A DNA stretch of 64,000 nt from Pseudohongiella nitratireducens (lineage in GTDB: Bacteria; Pseudomonadota; Gammaproteobacteria; Pseudomonadales; Pseudohongiellaceae): NCBI RefSeq assembly GCF_001642735.1, contig NZ_LWHM01000006.1, forward strand, positions 124,001-188,000, read 5' to 3'. Shown one piece after another: positions 1-9,891 of the stretch. The translations under genes were made by a program, and so were the position numbers. The first letter of the stretch is position 1; every line of letters begins with the position of its first letter. Below the pieces are notes generated by a model. The model was not told the origin of the DNA, did no database searches, and was given only the letters and a program-made list of their open reading frames with translations.

Positions 1-801
1 GGCGATCCTGCGGTGCGCTACCGCGAGGATCCAGTACGTTTGCTCAGAGCGGTCAGGCTGGCTTCCAAGCTTGGTTTCGAGATAGAGTCTGCGACCAAAG
101 CCCCGATTAAAGAACTGGCGCCATTACTCGCCTCCATCTCCTCTGCACGCCTGTTCGATGAAACCGTCAAACTCTTCACCACAGGTAAGGCTCAGCAGAC
201 TTTCAGTATGCTGAGAGAGTATGACCTGGCCGACTATCTGTTTAAACCTGCTCTGGAAGCATTGGACCAGGCCAAACCGGTTCATGCCCGCATACTGGAA
301 AAAGCGATGAGTAACACTGACTTGCGGCTATCACAAGGCAAGTCAATTACCCCTGCATTCATGTATGCCGCCCTGCTTTGGCCTGCCCTGCATCAGCAAC
401 TTGCGCAATTGCACAACAACAGTGGTCGTCCCCCAATGCCAATACTGCAGCAAGCCGCTTCCCAGGCCATTGTGGAGCAGCTGAAGTTTACCGCCATTCC
501 CAAGCGGTTGACGGCCATGATGCGCGAAATTTGGGAGCTACAATGGCGACTAGCACCCCGTTCTGCCAAACAGGTGGAAAGTGTGTACTCACATCCCAAA
601 TTCCGGGCAGCCTACGACTTCCTCGTATTACGTGAGGAAGCCGGCGAGGATACCGCCCAGGCAGGGCAATGGTGGACAGCGTTTCAAGCCTGCGACAATG
701 CCGGCCAGCGCGCTATGATGGAGCAGTTGGTACCGCCCGCTGGCAAGAAGAAAAACAAGCGACGACGTCGCAAAAAACCCCAGGAGACCGGCAAGGCGTG
801 A
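1..801 (+). CDS. pcnB: Poly(A) polymerase I, C-terminal part (5' end outside window)
   Basis: The enzyme adds poly(A) tails to RNA 3' ends and so promotes RNA decay in the cytoplasm. The frame is open from base 1 and gives 266 residues. The start has the RYREDPVRLLRAVRLASKLGF segment characteristic of the tRNA-nucleotidyltransferase/poly(A) polymerase RNA-binding region. The nucleotidyltransferase head with the catalytic aspartates lies upstream of the window. The last 20 residues are a Lys/Arg-rich tail, typical of PcnB rather than of CCA-adding enzyme. The stop codon overlaps the GTG start of the next gene, so the two are probably translationally coupled. Identity is firm; only the full length is unseen. 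Confidence 0.93.
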   Translation, partial: GDPAVRYREDPVRLLRAVRLASKLGFEIESATKAPIKELAPLLASISSARLFDETVKLFTTGKAQQTFSMLREYDLADYLFKPALEALDQAKPVHARILEKAMSNTDLRLSQGKSITPAFMYAALLWPALHQQLAQLHNNSGRPPMPILQQAASQAIVEQLKFTAIPKRLTAMMREIWELQWRLAPRSAKQVESVYSHPKFRAAYDFLVLREEAGEDTAQAGQWWTAFQACDNAGQRAMMEQLVPPAGKKKNKRRRRKKPQETGKA

Positions 802-1445
802 CCACACTTCCAAGATACATTGCTGTTGAAGGTCCGATAGGGGTTGGCAAAACCAGCCTGACACGCCGCCTGGCAGACAGCTTCAACTATGATCTGGTAC
901 TTGAGAGACCGGAAGAGAATCCCTTTCTTGAGCGGTTCTACAGAAATCCACAACAGCATGCTCTGGCAACTCAGCTGTTTTTCCTGTTTCAGCGTGCCCG
1001 TCAGCTACAGGAATTGAAGCAGGATGACCTGTTTGAACCGGTACGGGTGGCTGATTTTCTGATCGACAAAGACAGGCTGTTTGCCCGTATGAACCTGGAT
1101 CCTGATGAGTTTGGCATTTATAACAATGTTTACGATCATCTGACGATTGACGCGCCCACGCCGGATCTGGTCATTTTCTTACAGGCACCAACCCCGATCC
1201 TGCTGGAACGCATCCAGAAACGTGGTATTGCTGCGGAACAGACCATCACTGCCGACTACCTGGAGAATCTCAACAACGCCTATACCGAGTTTTTCCACTA
1301 CTACGACAAATCCCCTTTGCTGATCGTTAACAGCAGCGAGATTGATCTGGTAGGTAATGACTCAGACTATGAGCAACTGCTTCAACAAATCCTGTCTGGC
1401 CTGCATGGTGTGCAGTACTTCAATCCCAAGCCAACCTTGCTGTAA
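798..1445 (+). CDS. Deoxynucleoside kinase (deoxyadenosine/deoxyguanosine kinase-like)
   Basis: A predicted cytoplasmic kinase of the dNK/thymidine kinase 2 family (215 aa), phosphorylating deoxynucleosides for nucleotide salvage. A P-loop GPIGVGKT lies at residues 12-19. The ERPEENPFLERFY segment and a DKDRLFARMNLDPDEF segment near residues 85-100 fit the family, followed by a LID region with ERIQKR. The open frame extends to 669, but that part is pcnB read out of frame. The GTG at 798 overlaps the pcnB stop and gives an N-terminus placed correctly before the P-loop. In many gammaproteobacteria folK sits next to pcnB; no folK is visible here. Which deoxynucleoside it prefers cannot be told from sequence. 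Confidence 0.85.
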   Translation: MTTLPRYIAVEGPIGVGKTSLTRRLADSFNYDLVLERPEENPFLERFYRNPQQHALATQLFFLFQRARQLQELKQDDLFEPVRVADFLIDKDRLFARMNLDPDEFGIYNNVYDHLTIDAPTPDLVIFLQAPTPILLERIQKRGIAAEQTITADYLENLNNAYTEFFHYYDKSPLLIVNSSEIDLVGNDSDYEQLLQQILSGLHGVQYFNPKPTLL

Positions 1446-1489
1446 AACGGATCGCACGCTAAGCTGCGATTTCTGATTGGGGGAGCACT

Positions 1490-2302
1490 ATGAGTGTACA
1501 ATCGTCGCGAGCACACATTACGCTCAGCACACTTAACAAATTACATGCCGAAGGCAAGAAATTCGCCAGCCTGACAGCCTATGACGCCTGTTTCACGCAA
1601 ATACTGAACCAGGCCGATGTCGAAGTCATACTGGTTGGCGACTCGCTGGGCATGGTCCTGCAGGGCCATGACAGTACCCTGCCCGTCACCATGCAGGACA
1701 TGGTTTACCATGTCGCCTGCGTCAAACGTGGTAACAGCCGCGCTTTTATCATGGCTGATATGCCTTTCATGAGCTATTCCACCGACAGTGAAACGCTGGA
1801 CAACGCCGCCTCATTGATGCGGGCGGGCGCGGAAATGGTCAAACTGGAAGGTGGCGCCTGGCTGGCCAGCTCCACCCGGCTGTTGGCGGAGCGAGGCATT
1901 CCTGTGTGTGTACACCTGGGACTGACACCTCAGTCAATCAATCAGATTGGCGGCTACATGGTACAGGGGCGAGCTGATAAACAGGCCGAAACAATGTACC
2001 AGGATGCCCTGGCACTTGAGAATGCAGGCGCCAGCATGGTGCTACTGGAGTGTGTACCAACTTCTCTGGCAAAACGCATCACAGAGGCGCTTAACATTCC
2101 GGTTATTGGCATAGGTGCCGGGCCGCATACGACCGGCCAGGTTCTGGTTCTACACGATATACTCGGTATCTCACCCATACGCCCGAAGTTCGTCAAGAAC
2201 TTCCTGGCCGGCACGGAAGGCGATATTACCCGCGCCATTCAGAATTATGCCGAGGATGTCCGGGAAGGCCGTTTCCCCGGCCCCGAGCACAGCTTCAACT
2301 GA
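1490..2302 (+). CDS. panB: 3-methyl-2-oxobutanoate hydroxymethyltransferase
   Basis: First committed enzyme of pantothenate (vitamin B5) synthesis: it transfers a hydroxymethyl group from methylene-tetrahydrofolate to alpha-ketoisovalerate, giving ketopantoate. The 270 residues are full length. The TAYDACF segment near residue 27 and the [19 protein letters not shown] metal/substrate region near residues 45-65 are standard PanB signatures, as is [20 protein letters not shown] towards the C-terminus. The ATG is preceded by GGGGGAGC. The stop lies 4 bases before the panC ATG, so the pair is an operon. Confidence 0.96.
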   Translation: MSVQSSRAHITLSTLNKLHAEGKKFASLTAYDACFTQILNQADVEVILVGDSLGMVLQGHDSTLPVTMQDMVYHVACVKRGNSRAFIMADMPFMSYSTDSETLDNAASLMRAGAEMVKLEGGAWLASSTRLLAERGIPVCVHLGLTPQSINQIGGYMVQGRADKQAETMYQDALALENAGASMVLLECVPTSLAKRITEALNIPVIGIGAGPHTTGQVLVLHDILGISPIRPKFVKNFLAGTEGDITRAIQNYAEDVREGRFPGPEHSFN

Positions 2303-2306
2303 TGTC

Positions 2307-3182
2307 ATGCAAACAATCCATACCATCAACGAGCTTCGCTCAACACTAACCAGTTATCGTCAGTCTGGGCAAACCATTGCTCTGGTACCTACCATGGGCA
2401 ACCTGCACGACGGACACATCAATCTGGTAGACCAGGCTAGGCGACTTGCCGACATCACAGTATGCTCCATTTTCGTCAACCCCATGCAGTTTGGCGCAGG
2501 TGAGGATCTGGATGCCTACCCCCGGACACTCGCGCAGGACAGCCAGCGACTCACAGCTGCCAACTGTGATGTGCTTTTTGCACCGACCGTATCCGAGGTT
2601 TATCCGGAGGGGTTGCAGGAACAGACCGTGGTCCATGTTCCCGGCATCTCTGCCCGCCATTGTGGCGCCAGCCGACCAGGACATTTCGACGGTGTTACCA
2701 CCGTGGTCAGTAAACTGTTCCACATGGTTCAACCGGATCACGCTCTGTTCGGCCTGAAAGACTATCAGCAGTTCCAGGTGATCCGCAAAATGGTCGCGGA
2801 TCAGTGTTTCAACATTACCCTGCATGGCGTCCCCACCGTCCGTGACCAGCATGGACTGGCATTGAGCTCTCGCAATGGCTACCTGACAGCATCACAAATA
2901 GAAACCGCCCGTCACCTGTATCGCCAGCTTTCGCTAGTCGCCTCTGACATCCGGCAAGGTAATAACAACTTTTCATCACTGGAAAACAACAGTTGTCAGT
3001 ACTGGGAGTCTCACGGCATTCGTATGGACTATTTCCGGATATGCCATTATCAGACACTACAGCCGATGACTGAGTTAACCGACGATGAGCTGGCTGCAGC
3101 TGATCATTGCGTGTTATTGCTTGCCGCATTCGTCGGCAAAACACGTTTAATTGACAATATGGTAACAAGTCGCCCAATTTGA
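2307..3182 (+). CDS. panC: Pantothenate synthetase
   Basis: Condenses pantoate with beta-alanine in an ATP-dependent reaction through a pantoyl-adenylate, completing pantothenate synthesis. The nucleotide-binding HxGH motif is HDGH at residues 34-37 (start chosen at the ATG at 2307). The pantoate-binding FVNPMQF and the KDYQQFQVIRKM and LSSRNGYL segments follow in the right order. The frame is open upstream to 2115, but that is panB in another frame; the ATG right after the panB stop gives the normal N-terminus and a normal length of 291 aa. A short gap leads into acs. Confidence 0.96.
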   Translation: MQTIHTINELRSTLTSYRQSGQTIALVPTMGNLHDGHINLVDQARRLADITVCSIFVNPMQFGAGEDLDAYPRTLAQDSQRLTAANCDVLFAPTVSEVYPEGLQEQTVVHVPGISARHCGASRPGHFDGVTTVVSKLFHMVQPDHALFGLKDYQQFQVIRKMVADQCFNITLHGVPTVRDQHGLALSSRNGYLTASQIETARHLYRQLSLVASDIRQGNNNFSSLENNSCQYWESHGIRMDYFRICHYQTLQPMTELTDDELAAADHCVLLLAAFVGKTRLIDNMVTSRPI

Positions 3183-3210
3183 TAACAGGATCAGAGTTTA
3201 GGAGAGCAGT

Positions 3211-5145
3211 ATGTCAGAAAAGCATGTTTACCCGGCTGAACCTCAATCGCACAGTCTTATTGACAAAGAAGCCTATGAGGCGATGTATAACGCCTCTATT
3301 GAGGCGCCCGAAACCTTCTGGGCAGACCAGGCAAAAGCCTTCATCGATTTCATTGAACCCTGGGACACAGTAGTCAGCGGTGATTTCAGTAAGGCAGACG
3401 TCAAGTGGTTTGCGGGGGGCAAACTTAATGTCTGTTACAACTGTGTTGATCGGCACCTGCCCACCCGCGCTGATCAGGTTGCCTTGATCTGGGAGGGCGA
3501 TGAGCCGGACACCAGTGACACTATTACTTATCAGGCGTTGCACGAAGCGGTCTGTCGCTTCGCTAATGTACTGAAATCCCGGGGAATTAAAAAAGGCGAT
3601 CGGGTCTGCATTTACATGCCCATGATTCCCGAAGCCGTCTATGCCATGCTGGCATGTGCCCGCATTGGTGCCATTCACTCGGTGGTATTCGGTGGCTTCT
3701 CTCCCGACTCCATACGTGACCGTATTCTTGATTCAGCCTGCTCGGCTGTCATCACCGCCGATGAAGGCGTCCGCGGCGGCAAGCGTATCCCCTTGAAAAG
3801 CAATGTCGATACAGCGCTGGCAGGCTGCCCTGACGTAGCGACAGTAGTAGTGGTTAAACATACTGCAGCTGATATCGACTGGCATGAAGAGCGTGACATC
3901 TGGTACCAGGAGGCGGTAGCTTCGGCCAGCACGGATTGTCCGGCTGAACCGATGGACTCCGAAGACCCCCTGTTTATCCTCTATACGTCAGGCTCAACCG
4001 GCAAACCCAAAGGCGTCATGCATACCACTGCCGGCTACTTGCTCCAGGTTGCCATGACGCACCGTTATGTATTTGATTACCGCGAAGGGGAAATTTACTG
4101 GTGCACCGCTGATGTAGGCTGGGTGACGGGACACAGCTACATCGTCTACGGCCCACTTTGCAATGGTGCCACCTCTCTGGTCTTCGAGGGTGTACCCACT
4201 TACCCTGATGCCTCGCGATTCTGGCAGGTCATCGACAAACACCGGGTCAATATTTTCTATACGGCACCGACCGCACTCCGTGCGCTGATGGGCCAGGGTG
4301 ATGAACCCGTCAAACGTTATCAACGCAGCTCCCTGCGAGTGCTGGGCTCAGTTGGCGAACCCATCAACCCGGAAGCCTGGGAATGGTATCACCGCGTGGT
4401 CGGCGATGGTCGCTGCCCGATTGTCGATACCTGGTGGCAAACTGAAACCAGCGGCATGATGATTACGCCCATCGCTGGCGTCACTGACCTGAAACCCGGA
4501 TCCGCGACCAGACCTTTCTTTGGCGTTAAACCAGAGTTAGTCGATGCAGAAGGCCAGGTTGTTGAAGGGGCAGGCAAAGGTAACCTGGTGATATCGCAAA
4601 GCTGGCCAGGCCAGATCCGCTCTGTATATGGCGATCATCAGCGCTGTATTGACACCTACTTCAGTGCTTACCCCGGCTATTACTTCACCGGTGACAGCGC
4701 TGAACGTGATGCTGACGGTGATTATTGGATAATCGGTCGTGTTGATGATGTTATCAATGTCTCAGGACACCGTCTGGGGACTGCCGAAATTGAAAGCGCA
4801 CTGGTCTTGCACCCGCAAGTTGCCGAAGCGGCTGTCGTGGGATATCCCCATGATATCAAAGGCAGTGCCATCTACGCCTACGTGACGTTAATGGCAGGAG
4901 TGGAAGACTCAGATGAACTGAACGCCGAACTGGTCCGTTTCGTCGCATCTGAAATCGGATCTTTTGCTAAACCTGAGATCATCCAGTTTGCACCCGGATT
5001 GCCGAAAACCCGTTCCGGTAAAATTATGCGCCGCATCCTGCGCAAAATTGCCGCCAATGAAACGGAGCAACTGGGGGATACCACAACGCTGGCTGACCCT
5101 TCAGTCGTACAGGCACTGATAGATAACCGGGTTAACCGCGGCTAG
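3211..5145 (+). CDS. acs: Acetyl-CoA synthetase (AMP-forming)
   Basis: Activates acetate to acetyl-CoA through acetyl-AMP in the cytoplasm. The 644 residues match the family length. The P-loop-like [13 protein letters not shown] motif lies near residues 260-272, the TWWQTETSG substrate region near 410, and the C-terminal [10 protein letters not shown] places the catalytic, acetylatable lysine at residue 604. GGAGAGCAG precedes the ATG. It follows panC by 28 bases on the same strand, and CoA synthesis (pantothenate) beside a CoA consumer makes metabolic sense. A thiolase follows 68 bases downstream. Confidence 0.97.
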   Translation: MSEKHVYPAEPQSHSLIDKEAYEAMYNASIEAPETFWADQAKAFIDFIEPWDTVVSGDFSKADVKWFAGGKLNVCYNCVDRHLPTRADQVALIWEGDEPDTSDTITYQALHEAVCRFANVLKSRGIKKGDRVCIYMPMIPEAVYAMLACARIGAIHSVVFGGFSPDSIRDRILDSACSAVITADEGVRGGKRIPLKSNVDTALAGCPDVATVVVVKHTAADIDWHEERDIWYQEAVASASTDCPAEPMDSEDPLFILYTSGSTGKPKGVMHTTAGYLLQVAMTHRYVFDYREGEIYWCTADVGWVTGHSYIVYGPLCNGATSLVFEGVPTYPDASRFWQVIDKHRVNIFYTAPTALRALMGQGDEPVKRYQRSSLRVLGSVGEPINPEAWEWYHRVVGDGRCPIVDTWWQTETSGMMITPIAGVTDLKPGSATRPFFGVKPELVDAEGQVVEGAGKGNLVISQSWPGQIRSVYGDHQRCIDTYFSAYPGYYFTGDSAERDADGDYWIIGRVDDVINVSGHRLGTAEIESALVLHPQVAEAAVVGYPHDIKGSAIYAYVTLMAGVEDSDELNAELVRFVASEIGSFAKPEIIQFAPGLPKTRSGKIMRRILRKIAANETEQLGDTTTLADPSVVQALIDNRVNRG

Positions 5146-5148
5146 TCG

Positions 5149-5181
5149 CCGGTTTGTAACCGGGGGACACCCCGGGTTGCC
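5149..5181 (+). other. Hairpin-rich spacer between acs and the thiolase gene
   Basis: CCGGTT-TGT-AACCGG (5149-5163) can form a hairpin that overlaps a second, alternative one made of AACCGGGGG and CCCCGGGTT just after it. No T-tract follows, so this is not a recognisable intrinsic terminator. It may attenuate or protect the transcript between the two genes; function is unknown. Confidence 0.35.
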
Positions 5182-5213
5182 ATGGATTCAAGGACAAATT
5201 AAAGGATAACATC

Positions 5214-6395
5214 ATGACAGATATCGTCATTGCTGCCGCCGCTCGCAGCCCGATAGGCACATTTCAGGGCAGTTTGTCTTCGCTTTCTGCGGTTGAAATT
5301 GCGACTCAGGTCATGCAGGCCCTGATCAAAAAAACCGGAATTAATGCTTCAGCAGTTGATGAGGTCATACTGGGCCATGTACTGACCGCGGGCTGTGGCC
5401 AGAATACCGCGCGCCAGGTCACCATTAACAGTGGATTGGACCAGGCCACACCAGCAATGACGATCAATAAGGTTTGTGGATCCGGACTCAAGGCTGTCCA
5501 CCTGGCGGCACAAGCTATTGCCCAGGGGGATGCCAATCTGGTCATCGCTGGCGGTATGGAGTCGATGAGCCAGTCGGCGCACGTTCTCCCCCACTCTCGC
5601 CAAGGCCAGCGTATGGGACACTGGCAGGCTGTGGACTCGATGATCGGTGACGGGCTTTGGGATGCGTTTAATGACTATCACATGGGTATCACCGCCGAAA
5701 ACCTGGCTGACCAATACAGCATAAGCCGGGAAGCACAGGACGCCTTCGCAGCAGCCTCCCAGCAGAAAGCCAGCGAGGCTGCTTCCAGAGGGGCATTTGC
5801 AGAAGAAATCGTGCCCATCGCGGTTCCCCAGCGCAAGTCTGACCCCATCATGGTCGACCAGGATGAAGGGATTCGCGCTGGCACAACCGCCGAATCGCTT
5901 GCCAGGCTGCGCCCGGCATTCAAGGCTGACGGCAGTGTCACAGCGGGTAATGCCTCCGGTATTAATGACGGTGCCGCCATGGTGCTGGTCTGCCGCCGGG
6001 ACGTTGCCGAGCAGCACGGGCTGGTGCCATTGGCCACCATACGCGCCTGGTCCAGTGCTGGTGTCGACCCGGCCATCATGGGTATCGGCCCGGTATCAGC
6101 AACCAGACGTTGTCTGGAAAAAGCTCAGTGGCAATTACAGGATATTGATCTGATAGAGGCTAACGAAGCCTTCGCCGCGCAGTCGCTGGCGGTTGCCAAA
6201 GAGACTGGCTGGGACATGGACAAGGTCAACGTCAACGGCGGCGCGATTGCATTGGGACACCCGATAGGTGCTTCCGGGTGCCGGGTACTTGTTACCCTGA
6301 TTCATGCCATGCAGCAACGCGAAGCAAGGAAAGGCCTGGCCACCTTATGTATTGGTGGCGGCCAGGGTGTTGCGATAGCGGTGGAACGACCTTAG
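5214..6395 (+). CDS. Acetyl-CoA acetyltransferase (thiolase)
   Basis: A thiolase II-type enzyme joining two acetyl-CoA to acetoacetyl-CoA, or the reverse cleavage of beta-ketoacyl-CoA. The 393 residues are full length. The acyl-accepting cysteine is C88 in NKVCGSG, the catalytic histidine is H349 in GHPIGASG, and the second catalytic cysteine is C379 in CIGGGQG; NEAFAAQ is also present. The AAGGATAACATC stretch before the ATG is a good ribosome binding site. Following acs it suggests handling of acetate/acetyl-CoA, perhaps towards ketone bodies or PHB. No phaB or phaC is nearby, so phaA or atoB cannot be decided. Confidence 0.93.
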   Translation: MTDIVIAAAARSPIGTFQGSLSSLSAVEIATQVMQALIKKTGINASAVDEVILGHVLTAGCGQNTARQVTINSGLDQATPAMTINKVCGSGLKAVHLAAQAIAQGDANLVIAGGMESMSQSAHVLPHSRQGQRMGHWQAVDSMIGDGLWDAFNDYHMGITAENLADQYSISREAQDAFAAASQQKASEAASRGAFAEEIVPIAVPQRKSDPIMVDQDEGIRAGTTAESLARLRPAFKADGSVTAGNASGINDGAAMVLVCRRDVAEQHGLVPLATIRAWSSAGVDPAIMGIGPVSATRRCLEKAQWQLQDIDLIEANEAFAAQSLAVAKETGWDMDKVNVNGGAIALGHPIGASGCRVLVTLIHAMQQREARKGLATLCIGGGQGVAIAVERP

Positions 6396-6444
6396 CGGCC
6401 ATGTATCAAGTCCGGTGACTTCAGGGCTCACAGTCAGTGATTGA

Positions 6445-6870
6445 CTATTCTGACTGCTGAGCCAGCCACCCTGCTACACCACGCAAGTCGTAGCCGTGCT
6501 CAGCACCAAGCTTCACAATTTCTTCAGGTGCCATGCCTTTCAAACCGTTAGCCAGCCCCCACAGCTGAATGGAGCGAGTGCCACTGCGGCAGTACGCCAG
6601 AATAGGACGTTCAGCGTCATCCAGTGCCTCAGTAAATTTGGCGATATCTTCCAGATTTAACTGGCCCGATACCACAGGAATATAACGGAAGTCGATCTCG
6701 TGCTCTTCGGCAACCGCCTGTATTTCAGCGCGGATAGGCTGATCAAAGCTTTCCCCGTCGGGTCGATTACAGATAATCGTTTTATAGCCAGCGGCAGCCA
6801 TTTCATCCACATCATCCGGTAGCAACTGTTCTGCTACAGAAAAATCATCTGTTATCTTCTTTGCTTTCAT
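6445..6870 (-). CDS. TIGR01244-type protein: dual-specificity-phosphatase-like, CX5R
   Basis: A 141-residue cytoplasmic protein with a single phosphatase-like/rhodanese-like fold. The sequence shows a CX5R loop, CRSGTRS, with Cys94 and Arg99, and an upstream VVSGQLNLEDIAKF segment. Both are typical of the family often annotated as TIGR01244 sulfur transferase or beta-lactamase-hydrolase-like N-domain. Whether it acts as a phosphatase or in sulfide metabolism is not decided by sequence. It converges with the thiolase gene and is isolated from the modC operon end by about 90 bases. Confidence 0.8.
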   Translation of the reverse strand: MKAKKITDDFSVAEQLLPDDVDEMAAAGYKTIICNRPDGESFDQPIRAEIQAVAEEHEIDFRYIPVVSGQLNLEDIAKFTEALDDAERPILAYCRSGTRSIQLWGLANGLKGMAPEEIVKLGAEHGYDLRGVAGWLAQQSE

Positions 6871-6962
6871 CTTGATTCCTTAATGTTATCCAAGGCTTTC
6901 GAATTAATCTGGCGCGCAAACATGCATCAAAATGCCGCTGGTTTCAACTCTGATCCGAAACA

Positions 6963-7220
6963 CTAACGCATCCGGGAGCAGTAATCGAGCCACGGCTGTG
7001 ACGAAAATTGCATCTGCACTCCAGGTAGCTCTCGCAAACTGCCAGTTGCCAGCCGATGACAGGCGCGAAATGCCTCATCTTCTTGATCTTTCACAACACC
7101 TTGTATATTTACAATCCCAACACCACAACTCATTTGTTCCAGATAAGTATCAATCACCAGAGGCGGCAGGGAGGCCGCTGGAGAGGGCTGCCACCAGAGC
7201 CGCAACCCATCCCCAGACAA
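6963..7220 (-). CDS. Possible small hypothetical protein downstream of modC, start unclear
   Basis: I do not recognise this 85-residue frame. It looks coding in composition (acidic KDQEDEAFRACHRLATGS stretch, normal amino acid mix) and lies right after modC on the same strand. The only start at this end is TTG at 7220. The same frame stays open upstream into the last codons of modC with no ATG or GTG, so a true start is not obvious. It could be a real small ORF beginning at a rare codon, a remnant of a longer gene, or chance. If it is not real, 6871-7285 is a 415-base stretch in which I see nothing else. Confidence 0.35.
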   Translation of the reverse strand: MSGDGLRLWWQPSPAASLPPLVIDTYLEQMSCGVGIVNIQGVVKDQEDEAFRACHRLATGSLRELPGVQMQFSSQPWLDYCSRMR

Positions 7221-7285
7221 GACTTGTAACCAGTCTGCATAGCGAACGGGTGTGTACAGGCCACTCGACTCAGGTGCTTCTGACT

Positions 7286-8377
7286 TTATTGTAACAAGGC
7301 TGCAGATTTCACAAGCGCCCAGACTGGCATCCCGAGTATCAGGCCCAGCCGTGACACAGATGCCGACGTCAGCTCTGCCATCAACAGTTGACCATCCGCT
7401 AAAGTCAGCCTGACCAGCACTAACCCATCGTCCTTTTCAGTCAAACCGCTAATCTTCGCAGCGAGGTGGTTTTGAATACTGATCTGAGTCGGGTCTGTTA
7501 ATGCAATACTGACATCACGGGCATAGATCTGCAGGCGGTGGTTTTGGAATGCTGTCGAACCTGAGTGTAAAGACATGTACTCAGGCGAGCTTCTGACATG
7601 AAGGTGGTACGAGGTGGTAGAGAACATGCCCCAGCCACCGTTGCCTTCGATCACAAACTGCCCCTGTAATACCGACACAGCCCCTTCATCTGCAAACAGC
7701 GGGGAAGACGGGTCTTGCAGTGCTTCAGCAAGCCTGACTACCGGGGCAACCGATCCATTCTCCATAAACCCGATGTGATCAGCCAGTCGCAGTACTTCAT
7801 CGGTTGAGTGAGTCACCAGCAATGTCGGTGTCTCTGTGTCCCGGACGACCCGGGCCAGATAAGGCAGTATCTGGCGTTTGGCAACAGCATCAAGAGCAGC
7901 AAGTGGCTCATCAAGTAACAACAGATCAGGGCTGGTCATCAGCGCACGCCCAAGAGCCACGCGCTGACGCTGGCCACCCGACAACTGGTCGGTTCTGTGT
8001 TGCAACAAAGACTCCAGCGCCAGCATCCGGTAGATTTCTTCCGGCGCCAAACGTCGTTGTGCTGGCTTTGTTCGGCGCCAGCCATACTCCAGGTTTGCCC
8101 TGACATCCAGGTGAGGCAACAAACTCGCCTCCTGAAAAACAAGACCGATTCGCCGCTTTTCAAGTGGCACACAGAGACTTTCATTCTGCCAGTCGACACC
8201 ATTAAATGAGACATTGGACATGGCACCTCTTTCCAGCCCGGCCACAATACGCAGCAGACTGGTTTTACCACAACCTGAGGGGCCATACAGAGCCGTCACC
8301 CCTTTGCTGGGGAAACTCTGGGCCAACTGCAAACAAAAGGCATCCCGCTGCCAGTTAACGGAAACATTCAGACTCAT
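7286..8377 (-). CDS. modC: Molybdate ABC transporter ATP-binding protein
   Basis: ATPase that powers molybdate import through ModB. Of its 363 residues, the N-terminal two thirds are an ABC domain with Walker A GPSGCGKT at 32-39, signature LSGGQRQRVALGRAL near 137 and Walker B LLLLDEP near 157. The C-terminal third is a Mop/TOBE oxyanion-binding domain, which separates ModC from other ABC ATPases. It starts 4 bases inside the modB stop (ATGA-type overlap), so it is translationally coupled. Operon order is modE-modA-modB-modC. Confidence 0.94.
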   Translation of the reverse strand: MSLNVSVNWQRDAFCLQLAQSFPSKGVTALYGPSGCGKTSLLRIVAGLERGAMSNVSFNGVDWQNESLCVPLEKRRIGLVFQEASLLPHLDVRANLEYGWRRTKPAQRRLAPEEIYRMLALESLLQHRTDQLSGGQRQRVALGRALMTSPDLLLLDEPLAALDAVAKRQILPYLARVVRDTETPTLLVTHSTDEVLRLADHIGFMENGSVAPVVRLAEALQDPSSPLFADEGAVSVLQGQFVIEGNGGWGMFSTTSYHLHVRSSPEYMSLHSGSTAFQNHRLQIYARDVSIALTDPTQISIQNHLAAKISGLTEKDDGLVLVRLTLADGQLLMAELTSASVSRLGLILGMPVWALVKSAALLQ

Positions 8378-9084
8378 GAGTTCACATTCCGTTGAGCAAA
8401 CAGACTGAAACGGCGCTGCCTGCCATAGACAGCCACCAGGATCAGGAAAGAAAATACCAGCATCAGCAGCGACAGCCGGTGAGCATTCTGAAAATCCAGT
8501 GCTTCAGCATAATCATAGATCATCACCGATAACACTCTGGTTTCCCCAGGGATCGAGCCACCCAGCATCAGAATGACACCAAATTCCCCCATGGTATGAG
8601 CGAAGCTTAATGTGGCTGCAGTCACCAATCCGCCGCGACACAGGGGAAACACAACCGTCAGCAACCGATCCATTGGTGAGGCTCCCAGGGATGCCGCAAC
8701 TTCCAGCGGTCGATGCCCTAGTCGGCCAAAAGCATCTTGCAGCGGCTGAACAGCAAAAGGCAGGGAATAGATCAATGAGGCCACCACGATACCGTTAAAG
8801 CTGAAAGCCAGGTGGTTCAGCCCCATACTTTCCAGGGTTTGACCGATCCAGCCTTGCGGCCCCAGCAAAATCAGCAAATAAAACCCAAGCACAGTCGGCG
8901 GCAGTACGAGCGGAAGCGCCACCAAAGACTGAACTACGGTATGAAACCAGCTGCCTCCGCGTGCCAGCCACCAGGCCAGCGGGGTTGCCAACAACATGAG
9001 CAATAGCGTGGTGATGAAGCACAGCTTCAACGTTAGCCAGATCGCCTGCCAGTCTGCTGGAGTGAATGCAAAGAAGTCAGACAT
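8374..9084 (-). CDS. modB: Molybdate ABC transporter permease
   Basis: Inner-membrane channel subunit of the molybdate importer, 236 residues with about five hydrophobic segments. The cytoplasmic EAA loop that contacts ModC is visible as EVAASLGASPMDRLLTVVFPL, around residues 128-148. It lies 9 bases after modA and overlaps modC by 4 bases. Length and order are those of ordinary ModB; nothing is unusual. Confidence 0.94.
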   Translation of the reverse strand: MSDFFAFTPADWQAIWLTLKLCFITTLLLMLLATPLAWWLARGGSWFHTVVQSLVALPLVLPPTVLGFYLLILLGPQGWIGQTLESMGLNHLAFSFNGIVVASLIYSLPFAVQPLQDAFGRLGHRPLEVAASLGASPMDRLLTVVFPLCRGGLVTAATLSFAHTMGEFGVILMLGGSIPGETRVLSVMIYDYAEALDFQNAHRLSLLMLVFSFLILVAVYGRQRRFSLFAQRNVNS

Positions 9085-9093
9085 GTGTCCCGC

Positions 9094-9891
9094 TTACTCA
9101 GCCAGCTCGGCGGGCGTTTGCTGCCCGACCTGCCTGGCAGACAGAAAACCGGCACTTGAAAGAATAGACTGCGCTTGCGAGGACATTACAAACTGTGAAA
9201 AGGCAGCAGCAACCGGATTGGACTGACCGCGTGCTGTGACTACCATGGATTGATTCAAAGGCAGGTGGCTTGTGGCATCAACACGCATATAAGGCTGTTG
9301 CTGCATCGCTTCCTGATTCGCCAGCGAAGCAGCCAACAGGGCGACATCAGCAGCGCCGCTTAGTGCCATTCTGGCTGTCTGAGACACACTTTCCCCATAG
9401 ACCAGTTTATCCTGCACCTGGTCCCAGATACCATAGTGAATCAACGCCTCCCTGGCTCTCTGACCATAAGGTGCAACATCCGGCTGGGCAATGGCTATAC
9501 GACGCACCTCAGGCTTCAGCAACCCTTGCCAGCCAATTTCTCTGGCATCACGACTGGCGCTCCACATCACAAGCTGTCCCGCGGCGTATAGCCTGGGCAC
9601 CGAAGTCTCTGGTTGCGATTCAGCAATTTGCTCCGGGAACTCAGTATTGGCCGCCATAAACACATCAAATGGTGCACCGTGGAGAATCTGGGTCGTTAAC
9701 CGGCCAGATGAGCCATACACCAGAATGACATGATCACCGGGGTGTGACTGTTCGAAGGCCTCAACCAGGCGATCAAGTGTCGGTCGCAAAGAGGAAGCAG
9801 CGGCAACAGTCGCGTCCCCGGCACTGGCGAAAGAAAAGCAAAAAACCTGCGCCAGCAATATGCCAATGAGTGTACGGAGCTGACACATCAC
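9094..9891 (-). CDS. modA: Molybdate-binding periplasmic protein
   Basis: Periplasmic receptor that binds molybdate/tungstate and delivers it to ModBC. The 265 residues begin with a signal peptide (hydrophobic LIGILLAQVFCFSFASA, cleavage expected after ASA near residue 24). The mature part starts DATVAAASSLRPTLDRL, the conserved ModA entry with ligand-contacting serines, followed by YGSSGRL and GAPFDVFMAAN. The ATG overlaps the modE stop by 4 bases. Confidence 0.93.
   Translation of the reverse strand: MMCQLRTLIGILLAQVFCFSFASAGDATVAAASSLRPTLDRLVEAFEQSHPGDHVILVYGSSGRLTTQILHGAPFDVFMAANTEFPEQIAESQPETSVPRLYAAGQLVMWSASRDAREIGWQGLLKPEVRRIAIAQPDVAPYGQRAREALIHYGIWDQVQDKLVYGESVSQTARMALSGAADVALLAASLANQEAMQQQPYMRVDATSHLPLNQSMVVTARGQSNPVAAAFSQFVMSSQAQSILSSAGFLSARQVGQQTPAELAE

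Noticed and set aside
2115-2306. N-terminal extension of PanC
   Set aside because: It lies inside panB in another frame, and the PanC family begins at the ATG at 2307.
5149-5181. Intrinsic terminator after acs
   Set aside because: The hairpins have no downstream T-tract.
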